Shown piece after piece: positions 1 through 5,643 of a stretch of 10,161 nucleotides of DNA (the stretch's first letter is position 1; each line of letters starts with the position of its first letter). A program made the translations under genes and the position numbers. Where the stretch lies: NCBI GenBank assembly GCA_902470035.1, contig CABREZ010000049.1, positions 1 to 10,161 of the forward strand, given 5' to 3'. The notes below the pieces were generated by a model. It saw nothing but the letters and a program-made list of their open reading frames with translations. It searched no databases and had not been told where the DNA came from. Source of the DNA: an uncultured Streptococcus sp. (lineage in GTDB: Bacteria; Bacillota; Bacilli; Lactobacillales; Streptococcaceae).

Positions 1-1096
1 TTTGATGGGTTTCGACAACTGAGAGCAGTTTTTTCAAGCTATCTCCATTATGGGCATAGTCGATGAAGACCTTGGCCCCATTCTTTTGAGTCAAGACTTC
101 CATTCGGCCAGGAACGCGCGTCTTGGCAATGCCTTTTTGGATGTCTTCGAGACTCGCTCCTAGACGAAGGCAGGCAAGACCTGCAGCCACAGCATTTTCT
201 TGGTTGAAGCGACCAATCAGTTGGGTCTCGTAGTCGCCGGCTAACTTGCCAGTGACAGAAAAGCTAAAGGCTTTTGAGTTGTGGACTTGGTTGCTTGATT
301 GACTACCGTAAAAGTCGTGGTCTTGCTCAGCAACTTGCTCCTCAAGAATCTCAAAATGATCCATATCGCTATTGACGACAACAGCACGGCTATTTTCCAT
401 CAAGAGACGTTTATGGTAGAAGTAGTCTTCAAAGGTTGGATGTTCAATCGGTCCAATATGATCAGGGCTGATGTTGAGGAAGACACCAACATCAAAAGTA
501 AGTCCGTAAACCCGTTTGACTAAATAGGCCTGACTAGAGACCTCCATAATCAGGTGGGTTCGATCATTGGCAACTGCCTGGGCCATCATCTCAAAAAGGT
601 CAATACTTTCTGGGGTCGTCAAGATTGATTTGAAGAAGGTCTTGCCATCCAAGGTTGTGTTCATAGTGGATAGCATAGCTGGACGGTGGCCTTGTTCAAG
701 AATCTTGTAGGCATAGTAAGCAGAAGTCGTTTTGCCCTTAGTTCCAGTAAAGGCCAATAGTTTTAATTGGCGCTCAGGGTGGCCATAGAATTCCATGGCA
801 ATCAAGCTCATAGCCTGTTTGATATCCGTAACGAGAATGGCCGGTATGCTGACCTCAAAATCTTGCTCAGCGACATACCACTGAAGGCCTTGTTCGATCG
901 CTTGTTCCAAAAATTCCTTCTTGAAATTTGCCCCCTTCACAAAAAAGAGGGTCTCAGCGTTGACCTTTCGACTATCGTAGCTTATTTGCTTAAAAGAAAC
1001 ACCACTTGCAGAATAGTGGTATTCTCCGTCTTGTAGGATCTCACGAAAGTTGTGATCCTCTTTTAAAATGTTTAGTACAGTTTCTATCTTCATCAT
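1..1096 (-). CDS. murE: MurE, UDP-MurNAc-tripeptide synthetase (probably L-lysine-adding), C-terminus off the window
   Basis: This Mur ligase uses ATP to add the third stem-peptide amino acid to UDP-MurNAc-L-Ala-D-Glu in the cytoplasm; in streptococci that residue is L-lysine. The minus-strand reading starts MMKIETVLNILK and runs 365 codons to the window edge; the family is about 480 residues long, so roughly the last quarter is missing. Visible landmarks are the ATP P-loop GTKGKTT at residues 118-124, the substrate-domain stretch STMNTTLDG, the segment SPDHIGPIEHPTFEDYFYHKRLL-like region in the central domain, and DYAHN at 346-350 entering the C-terminal domain. The motif that separates lysine-adding from diaminopimelate-adding enzymes lies off the window, so lysine specificity is inferred from the genus. 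Two ATGs stand in tandem: the first is kept because remembered pneumococcal MurE starts at that position, but AGGA lies only 2 nt from it and 5 nt from the second (1093), so the second may be used. Confidence 0.95.
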   Translation of the reverse strand, partial: MMKIETVLNILKEDHNFREILQDGEYHYSASGVSFKQISYDSRKVNAETLFFVKGANFKKEFLEQAIEQGLQWYVAEQDFEVSIPAILVTDIKQAMSLIAMEFYGHPERQLKLLAFTGTKGKTTSAYYAYKILEQGHRPAMLSTMNTTLDGKTFFKSILTTPESIDLFEMMAQAVANDRTHLIMEVSSQAYLVKRVYGLTFDVGVFLNISPDHIGPIEHPTFEDYFYHKRLLMENSRAVVVNSDMDHFEILEEQVAEQDHDFYGSQSSNQVHNSKAFSFSVTGKLAGDYETQLIGRFNQENAVAAGLACLRLGASLEDIQKGIAKTRVPGRMEVLTQKNGAKVFIDYAHNGDSLKKLLSVVETHQ

Positions 1097-1124
1097 AATC
1101 CTATTTTAAACTGAAAGACCTTAT

Positions 1125-1138
1125 TTTACAAGTGTAAA
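1125..1138. promoter_or_regulatory. Palindromic operator-like site TTTACA-AG-TGTAAA between murE and ytgP
   Basis: A perfect 6-bp inverted repeat with a 2-bp centre sits exactly on the -35 hexamer of the ytgP promoter, in the 86-bp gap between the two divergent start codons. Its core TACAAGTGTA fits the TACAnnTGTA pattern known for CopY/BlaI/MecI-type winged-helix repressors. The palindrome is directly visible. A regulator binding here is inference, since part of the symmetry could come from the -35 box itself and no regulator gene lies in the window. Confidence 0.4.
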
Positions 1139-1153
1139 GGAAAAGTTTATAAT
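1125..1153 (+). promoter_or_regulatory. Sigma-A promoter of ytgP
   Basis: TTTACA (1125-1130) and TATAAT (1148-1153) are separated by 17 bp, placing the transcription start near 1160 and leaving a leader of about 23 nt before the ytgP ATG. The -10 is a perfect consensus and the -35 has one deviation from TTGACA. No equally good promoter for murE was found on the opposite strand of this gap. Confidence 0.8.
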
Positions 1154-1182
1154 GAAAGAAGACTATAAAGTAGAGGAAAGAT

Positions 1183-2811
1183 ATGAGTAACGAAACAAGT
1201 AATCAACAGGCCCAGATGCTTCGAGGAACAGTCTGGTTAACAGCCAGTAATTTTATTAGTCGTCTCTTAGGAGCGGCCTATATCATCCCTTGGTATATCT
1301 GGATGGGCAAACATGGCGCAGAAGCAAACGGTCTCTTTACTATGGGCTATAATATTTACGCTTGGTTTTTGCTGATTTCAACTGCAGGAGTTCCTGTAGC
1401 GGTTGCTAAGCAAGTGGCCAAGTACAATACCAAGGGACAAGAAGAACATAGTTTTGCCATGATTCGTGGCTTCCTTAAGTTCATGTCTTTATTGGGTTTG
1501 GTTTTTGCCATTATTATGTATGTGCTTTCTCCAATATTTGCAAATCTGTCTGGGGGTGGGAAAGACCTAATCCCTGTCATGCAGAGCCTGTCTTGGGCGG
1601 TCCTCATTTTCCCTTCCATGAGTGTCATCCGTGGCTTCTTCCAAGGGCATAACAATCTGAAACCTTATGCCATCAGTCAAATTGCTGAGCAAGTGATTCG
1701 GGTCATCTGGATGCTCTTGACAGCCTACTTTATTATGAAGGTTGGTTCAGGTGATTACGTTGAAGCAGTGACCCAGTCCACTTTTGCAGCCTTTATTGGG
1801 ATGGGAGCGAGTCTTCTAGTCCTCGTCTATTACCTCTGGGAAACAGGGCTTCTACAGCACATTATCCATCGCCCAGAGTCTGATAATGAGATTGATACCA
1901 AGGCTCTTTTGTGGGATACTATTCGTGAAGCGATTCCATTCATTGTAACAGGATCAGCCATTCAGCTCTTCCAAATTATCGACCAGATGACCTATAGCAA
2001 TGTCATGTCTTGGTTCACCAACTTCTCTCGCTCGGAGCTCTTGGTTCAGTTCAGCTACTTCTCAGCGAATCCGAACAAGATTACCATGATTTTAATTGCG
2101 GTTGCGACATCAATTGGTGGGGTGGGAATCCCTCTCCTTACAGAGAACTATGTCAAGGGTGATTTCCGAGCTGCAGGTAAGCTGGTTCAAGATAATTTGA
2201 CTATGCTAGTGGCCTTCTTGCTTCCAGCGACGATTGGAGCAGTAGCCATTGCGGAACCTCTCTATACGGTCTTTTACGGGAAACCAGATTCCCTGGCTTT
2301 GGGACTCTTTATCCTAGCGATGTTGCAAACAGTCATTCTAGGCTTGTATACGGTTCTCTCTCCAATGATCCAGGCTCTTTTCCAAAATCGGAAGGCCATT
2401 CTTTACTTTGGTTATGGAGTGTTGGTGAAACTGATTCTACAAGTACCTTTCATTTATCTCTTTAAAGCTTATGGCCCGCTTCTTTCTACTACGATTGGTC
2501 TTATGATTCCGATTGTCCTTATGTACAAGGAAATTCATCTGGTAACCCAATTTAATCGAAAGACTGTCTTTAAACGGAGCTTACTAACAGCTATTTTAAC
2601 CTTGATCATGCTATTAGTGGTTTTACTTTCAGCCTTTATCCTCGGCTTTGTCATCAAACCAAATGGTCGAGTGACAAGCATGATCTATGTGGCTCTGATT
2701 GGTGGTGTTGGGATCATCTTTTATGGTGGTCTTGGTCTTCGTCTTCGTTTCTTAGACCGCTTCATTGGTAGTAAGGCAGCCAGTCTTCGAGATAAATTTC
2801 ATATTTCATAA
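1183..2811 (+). CDS. ytgP: YtgP-type lipid II / polysaccharide flippase (MATE/MVF superfamily, SpoVB family)
   Basis: This 542-residue, very hydrophobic membrane protein carries about 14 membrane spans along its whole length. It belongs to the MVF branch of the MOP exporter superfamily (SpoVB/YtgP/MurJ-like). Streptococcal YtgP is known to replace MurJ in E. coli, so the expected role is moving lipid-linked peptidoglycan precursor across the membrane. The N-terminal part (MLRGTVWLTASNFISRLLGAAYIIPWY) is the characteristic first segment, in which an Arg-Leu-Leu-Gly stretch opens the transport domain. The start has a Shine-Dalgarno stretch (AGAGGAAAG, 1172-1180) just upstream. The gene is divergent from murE, which makes the precursor that such a flippase exports, so the pairing fits. 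It ends with its own terminator. A transporter of another undecaprenyl-linked polysaccharide remains possible; sequence alone does not separate these substrates. Confidence 0.88.
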   Translation: MSNETSNQQAQMLRGTVWLTASNFISRLLGAAYIIPWYIWMGKHGAEANGLFTMGYNIYAWFLLISTAGVPVAVAKQVAKYNTKGQEEHSFAMIRGFLKFMSLLGLVFAIIMYVLSPIFANLSGGGKDLIPVMQSLSWAVLIFPSMSVIRGFFQGHNNLKPYAISQIAEQVIRVIWMLLTAYFIMKVGSGDYVEAVTQSTFAAFIGMGASLLVLVYYLWETGLLQHIIHRPESDNEIDTKALLWDTIREAIPFIVTGSAIQLFQIIDQMTYSNVMSWFTNFSRSELLVQFSYFSANPNKITMILIAVATSIGGVGIPLLTENYVKGDFRAAGKLVQDNLTMLVAFLLPATIGAVAIAEPLYTVFYGKPDSLALGLFILAMLQTVILGLYTVLSPMIQALFQNRKAILYFGYGVLVKLILQVPFIYLFKAYGPLLSTTIGLMIPIVLMYKEIHLVTQFNRKTVFKRSLLTAILTLIMLLVVLLSAFILGFVIKPNGRVTSMIYVALIGGVGIIFYGGLGLRLRFLDRFIGSKAASLRDKFHIS

Positions 2812-2816
2812 CTAGT

Positions 2817-2847
2817 AGAGGTTGGGTCTGGTGCCCACCTCTTTTTC
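2817..2847 (+). terminator. Rho-independent terminator after ytgP
   Basis: AGAGG (2817-2821) pairs with CCTCT (2838-2842) and TGGG (2823-2826) with CCCA (2834-2837), with one bulged T and a 7-nt loop, followed by a run of T to 2846. It begins 6 bases after the ytgP stop codon. Confidence 0.85.
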
Positions 2848-2849
2848 AT

Positions 2850-2866
2850 TATAGTTTGAAGCTATA
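2850..2866 (+). promoter_or_regulatory. MET-box: MtaR/MetR (LysR-type) activator site
   Basis: TATAGTTTGAAGCTATA differs at one position from the streptococcal MET-box consensus that I recall for the methionine regulator MtaR/MetR (TATAGTTTnAAACTATA). Its centre at 2858 lies about 65 bp upstream of the likely transcription start of the following operon, the classical spacing for a LysR-type activator. The downstream genes handle sulfur amino acids, which fits. The match and spacing are seen; binding by MtaR is inferred. Confidence 0.75.
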
Positions 2867-2907
2867 TCTAGCTCTTGAAAAAGGAAAAACCGAATCATCT
2901 AAAGAAG

Positions 2908-2916
2908 TGATACAAT
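2908..2916 (+). promoter_or_regulatory. Extended -10 promoter of the sulfur amino acid operon
   Basis: TG-A-TACAAT gives an extended -10 box with its hexamer at 2911-2916. The -35 position (2888-2893, AACCGA) is poor, as expected for a promoter that depends on an upstream activator. The predicted start is near 2923. Confidence 0.7.
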
Positions 2917-2951
2917 AGAGACAATTGAATTTACGTCCATCGGAGGTTTGT

Positions 2952-4046
2952 ATGAGTCGCAAAAAGAATATTAACACCATCCTAGCGCAAGCGGGAATTA
3001 AGTCGGATCCAGCAACGGGAGCTTTGATTACTCCGCTTCATTTTTCAACCACTTACCAGCATCCAGAGTTTGGTCAATCTACTGGATACGACTATATCCG
3101 TACCAAGAATCCAACTCGAGTAAACGCTGAAAAGACCTTGGCGGCCATTGAGAGCGCAAAGCATGCCTTGGTGACGAGTTCGGGTATGTCTGCCATTGTC
3201 TTAGCCTTTAGTATTTTTCCTGTTGGCAGTAAGGTCTTGGCAGTACGGGATCTTTATGGAGGCTCTTTCCGCTGGTTCAACCAGATGGAACAAGAAGGAC
3301 GCTTCTTCTTTACCTATGCAAATTCAGAAGAAGAATTGGTAGAAGGATTGAAAGAGGAAGTGGATATCCTCTATATAGAAACGCCGACCAATCCTCTCAT
3401 GCTGGAGTTTGATATCCAGAAATTAGCTAAACTCGCTCATGAAAAAGGGGCAAAAGTGATTGTAGACAATACCTTCTATAGCCCTATCTACCAACGTCCA
3501 ATTGAAGAAGGAGCAGACATCGTCCTTCACTCAGCGACCAAGTATCTAGCAGGGCACAATGATGTCTTAGCAGGAGTTGTTGTCACAGATGACGAAGGTC
3601 TTTATGAGCAACTCTTTTATAACCTCAACACAACTGGAGCTGTTCTCTCTCCTTTTGACAGCTACCAATTGATCCGTGGTTTAAAAACCCTAGCCCTTCG
3701 TATGGAGCGCTCTACTGAAAATGCGCAGAAGGTAGTGGAGTTCTTGAAGGGACATCCAGCCGTCAAGGAAGTCTTGTATACTGGCAAGGGAGGCATGGTT
3801 TCCTTTAAAGTAAGCCATCAAGAAAAAATTCCAACCATTTTAAACCACTTGCAAGTCTTTACCTTTGCAGAAAGCTTGGGTGGAGTGGAGAGTTTGATTA
3901 CCTACCCAACGACCCAGACCCACGCAGATATTCCTGCCGAGGTTCGTCATTCCTATGGTTTAACGGATGACTTGCTTCGCCTCTCCATCGGAATTGAAGA
4001 TGCACGGGATTTGATTGAGGATTTAGAACAAGCATTGGCTAGATAG
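2952..4046 (+). CDS. metB: Cys/Met-metabolism PLP enzyme (cystathionine gamma-synthase / lyase family)
   Basis: The 364-residue protein is a fold-type I PLP enzyme of the Cys/Met metabolism family, which makes or cleaves cystathionine or related thioethers in the transsulfuration pathway. Seen in the sequence are the early segment TPLHFSTTYQHP, the tyrosine/arginine stretch YDYIRTKNPTR, the cofactor-ring region SSGMSAI, the aspartate-bearing VIVDNTF, and the Schiff-base lysine in SATKYLAGHND (K197). ATG 2952 is chosen over an in-frame ATG at 2925 because GGAGG (2942-2946) stands 5 nt before it, and the family begins at about this point; the earlier ATG has no ribosome site and lies only about 2 nt from the predicted transcript start. 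The next gene follows after 9 bp, so the two are an operon. Synthase, gamma-lyase and beta-lyase activities cannot be told apart reliably here; the symbol metB is tentative. Confidence 0.85.
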   Translation: MSRKKNINTILAQAGIKSDPATGALITPLHFSTTYQHPEFGQSTGYDYIRTKNPTRVNAEKTLAAIESAKHALVTSSGMSAIVLAFSIFPVGSKVLAVRDLYGGSFRWFNQMEQEGRFFFTYANSEEELVEGLKEEVDILYIETPTNPLMLEFDIQKLAKLAHEKGAKVIVDNTFYSPIYQRPIEEGADIVLHSATKYLAGHNDVLAGVVVTDDEGLYEQLFYNLNTTGAVLSPFDSYQLIRGLKTLALRMERSTENAQKVVEFLKGHPAVKEVLYTGKGGMVSFKVSHQEKIPTILNHLQVFTFAESLGGVESLITYPTTQTHADIPAEVRHSYGLTDDLLRLSIGIEDARDLIEDLEQALAR

Positions 4047-4055
4047 GAGTCCATC

Positions 4056-5225
4056 ATGGGAAAAGAACAATTTTTGACCGTTCCTGATCGTTTGGGACAC
4101 CACACTAGTAAGTGGAAGGAGTCAGAACAAGATCCTGAACTCCTTCCTGCTTGGATTGCCGATATGGATTTTGAATCCTTACCTGCTGTTCGACAAGCCA
4201 TTCGAGATTACGCGGATCAATTGGTCTACGGATACACCTATCCTAGCGAGGAGCTTTACCAGGCTGTTCAGAATTGGGAAAAGTCAGAGCATGGATATGT
4301 GTTTGAGAAGGAAGCCATTGTCTTTATGGAAGGTGTGGTTCCGTCTATTTCAACGGCTATTCAGGCTTTCACTAAGGAAGGCGATACTGTTCTCATCAAT
4401 ACGCCAGTTTATCCACCCTTTGCCCGTAGCGTCCGCCTCAATCAACGCAAATTAGTGACCAATTCCTTAGTAGAAGTGGATGGACTCTTCCAAATTGATT
4501 TTGAGCAATTGGAAAAAGACTTTGTGGAGCACCAAGTCAAGCTCTACATCCTGTGCAATCCTCATAACCCAGGCGGTCGTGTCTGGGAACGAGAAGTCCT
4601 AGAAAAGATTGGTCGTCTCTGTCAAAAGCATGGGGTCTTGCTTGTTTCAGATGAAATTCATCAAGATTTGGTATTGTTTGGCCACCAGCACGTTTCTTTT
4701 AATACAGTAGATCCAAGCTTTAAAGAGTTCACACTTGTCTTATCGAGTGCGACCAAAACCTTCAACATCGCAGGGACAAAAAATTCCTATGCCATCATCG
4801 AAAATGATGCACTAAGAAAATCTTTCCAAGCTCGGCAGTTGCGAAACAATCAACATGAAATATCTGCCCTTGGCTTTATCGCCACCGAAGTAGCCTATCT
4901 GAATGGAAAAGGCTGGTTAGAGGACTTAAAGGAAGTCTTGGAAGAAAATATCAACTACACTGTAGAAGTTTTACGCGATCAGACAGATATTGGTGTGATG
5001 AAACCGCAAGGGACCTATTTACTCTGGCTTGATTTTTCTGCCTACGGTTTGTCAGAGGAAGAACTCCATGCTCGTCTTCATGATCAGGCCAAGGTCATCC
5101 TCAATAAAGGAACAGACTTTGGTGTAGAAGGGAAACAACATGCTCGTCTAAATGTGGCAGCACCGAAAACCCTAGTCCAAGAGATTGTTGCTCGGATCGT
5201 AACCGCCTTTCCTAAAAAAGTTTAA
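4056..5225 (+). CDS. lcd: PatB/MalY-family C-S lyase (Lcd-like cystathionine beta-lyase / L-cysteine desulfhydrase)
   Basis: This 389-residue aminotransferase-fold (class I/II) PLP enzyme closely resembles the remembered oral streptococcal Lcd (beta C-S lyase) and Bacillus PatB and E. coli MalY. Such enzymes cleave cystathionine to homocysteine, or cysteine to pyruvate, ammonia and hydrogen sulfide. Diagnostic segments are LLPAWIADMDF near the N-terminus, VYGYTYP, CNPHNPGGRVW, the cofactor aspartate in SDEIHQDL, the Schiff-base lysine in SSATKTFNIAGTKNSYA (K234), and the C-terminal HARLNVA whose arginine normally binds substrate carboxylate. The ribosome site AGGAG (4045-4049) overlaps the stop codon of the previous gene and stands 6 nt before the ATG, so translation is probably coupled. 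No terminator is seen between this gene and the mgtA leader. Whether its main job is methionine synthesis or cysteine breakdown with sulfide release is not decidable from sequence. Confidence 0.9.
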   Translation: MGKEQFLTVPDRLGHHTSKWKESEQDPELLPAWIADMDFESLPAVRQAIRDYADQLVYGYTYPSEELYQAVQNWEKSEHGYVFEKEAIVFMEGVVPSISTAIQAFTKEGDTVLINTPVYPPFARSVRLNQRKLVTNSLVEVDGLFQIDFEQLEKDFVEHQVKLYILCNPHNPGGRVWEREVLEKIGRLCQKHGVLLVSDEIHQDLVLFGHQHVSFNTVDPSFKEFTLVLSSATKTFNIAGTKNSYAIIENDALRKSFQARQLRNNQHEISALGFIATEVAYLNGKGWLEDLKEVLEENINYTVEVLRDQTDIGVMKPQGTYLLWLDFSAYGLSEEELHARLHDQAKVILNKGTDFGVEGKQHARLNVAAPKTLVQEIVARIVTAFPKKV

Positions 5226-5233
5226 TGTGAGGG

Positions 5234-5262
5234 TTGACTTTTCTATAGGGGAGGAGTATACT
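5234..5262 (+). promoter_or_regulatory. Sigma-A promoter of the mgtA leader
   Basis: TTGACT (5234-5239) and TATACT (5257-5262) are spaced by exactly 17 bp. Transcription should start around 5268-5270, immediately before the riboswitch, giving a leader of about 375 nt ahead of mgtA. Confidence 0.88.
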
Positions 5263-5269
5263 CAAAGGG

Positions 5270-5416
5270 AATAACGGTAGGTGAGGCTACCACAAGGATA
5301 CGGATGACTACCGCAAAGCAGTGGAGACACTACTCGTTGGTCAACAGTCCTGATCGCAAAGGTCAAGACTAAGCTCATTTCATTGCCTTGCGGAGCTAAA
5401 GCTTGGACGGTCTATT
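5270..5416 (+). promoter_or_regulatory. M-box (ykoK leader) Mg2+ riboswitch aptamer
   Basis: The leader carries the conserved M-box blocks in order: GGTAGGTGAGGCTACC (5276-5291, a GGUAG/CUACC hairpin with the GUGAGG loop), a GAUACGGAUGACUACCG-like middle block from 5297, AGTG-GAGA-CACT (5320-5331, a tetraloop hairpin), TTGGTCAACAG (5337-5347), and TTGCGGAGCTAAAGCTT (5388-5404). A short closing helix is possible between 5270-5275 and 5410-5416. In known members high Mg2+ stabilises the aptamer and turns the gene off. The Mg2+ P-type ATPase downstream is the expected target. The 3' half (5356-5391, GCAAAGG with CCTTGC) is a compact variant of the Bacillus form. Aptamer edges are approximate. 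Confidence 0.88.
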
Positions 5417-5456
5417 TTTTGAGAATTTTCATTAAAAAATAAACGACGAGTTTAAT

Positions 5457-5491
5457 GAGTCCTACCTGTAAAAGGGGAGGGCTCTTTTCTT
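5457..5491 (+). terminator. Riboswitch-associated intrinsic terminator in the mgtA leader
   Basis: GAGTCCTACC (5457-5466) pairs with GGGGAGGGCTC (5474-5484) with a single A/G mismatch, followed by TTTTCTT (5485-5491). It lies 40 nt after the aptamer, where an M-box expression platform is expected. CCTACC (5461-5466) in its 5' arm is complementary to GGTAGG (5276-5281) in the aptamer, a possible antiterminator pairing when Mg2+ is scarce. An AT-rich stem, 5413-5420 with 5434-5441, lies between and shares bases with the closing helix of the aptamer, so the two exclude each other. Confidence 0.82.
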
Positions 5492-5536
5492 ATGCTTAAG
5501 AAGCCTCTCACCTATCAAGTAGAAGAGGAGAGCACT

Positions 5537-5611
5537 ATGATACAAATCGACGATCATCCCGAACCGCACATAGCCAGCCAATCGCTGATTTGTGTCATCG
5601 GGACTCTATAA
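5537..5611 (+). CDS. Short upstream ORF (24 codons), putative mgtA leader peptide with an acidic/proline N-terminus
   Basis: ATG 5537 is preceded by AGAGGAG (5524-5530) at 6 nt, a strong ribosome site, and opens 24 codons ending in TAA at 5609-5611, which is 32 nt before mgtA. The peptide begins MIQIDDHPEPHI and ends CVIGTL; it has no recognisable domain. Acidic residues alternating with proline (DDHPEP, residues 5-10) recall MgtL of enterobacteria, whose EPDP/DPEP start destabilises ribosomes when Mg2+ is low. Several codons look uncommon for this genome (ATA, CCC, CCG, TCG, CTA). An in-frame ATG at 5492 would add 15 residues including VEEEST; its ribosome site GGGGAGG lies inside the terminator's 3' arm with 11-nt spacing. 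The ORF sits only on read-through transcripts. That it is translated is inferred from the ribosome site; the function is a hypothesis. Confidence 0.6.
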   Translation: MIQIDDHPEPHIASQSLICVIGTL

Positions 5612-5621
5612 GCGTTTGGCT
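5537..5621 (+). other. Pair of mutually exclusive RNA stems over the upstream ORF
   Basis: Stem A pairs 5537-5548 (starting at the upstream ORF's ATG) with 5587-5598: 12 consecutive pairs including one G-U. Stem B pairs 5576-5586 with 5611-5621: 10 of 11 positions, one mismatch. A and B cross, so they cannot both form as simple hairpins. The 3' arm of B overlaps the first two bases of the sequence that masks the mgtA ribosome site. A further 6-bp alternative (5557-5562 with 5598-5603) also competes with A. The complementarities are directly visible; switching between them is inference. Confidence 0.55.
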
Positions 5622-5637
5622 CCTGATTTAAAAGGAG
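5620..5637 (+). promoter_or_regulatory. Hairpin sequestering the mgtA Shine-Dalgarno
   Basis: CTCCT (5620-5624) is exactly complementary to AGGAG (5633-5637), the mgtA ribosome site, which lies 6 nt before ATG 5644; the loop is 8 nt. Formation would hide the site. A ribosome paused near the upstream ORF's stop codon, or formation of stem B, would disturb it. Confidence 0.55.
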
Positions 5638-5643
5638 ATTCCA

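Noticed and set aside
299..1036. Plus-strand ORFs of 74 and 89 codons (299-523 and 767-1036)
   Set aside because: Both are opposite the intact murE coding strand and have no ribosome sites.
2925..2951. Upstream ATG extending the metB-like enzyme by 9 residues
   Set aside because: The ATG is about 2 nt from the predicted transcript start and lacks a ribosome site, while ATG 2952 has GGAGG at ideal spacing.
5270..5416. yybP-ykoY manganese riboswitch, used by another streptococcal P-type ATPase
   Set aside because: The GGUGAGGCU, GGUCAACAG and GAGCUAAAGCUU blocks are those of the M-box, and the downstream pump is MgtA-type rather than the PacL-type pump linked to the manganese switch.
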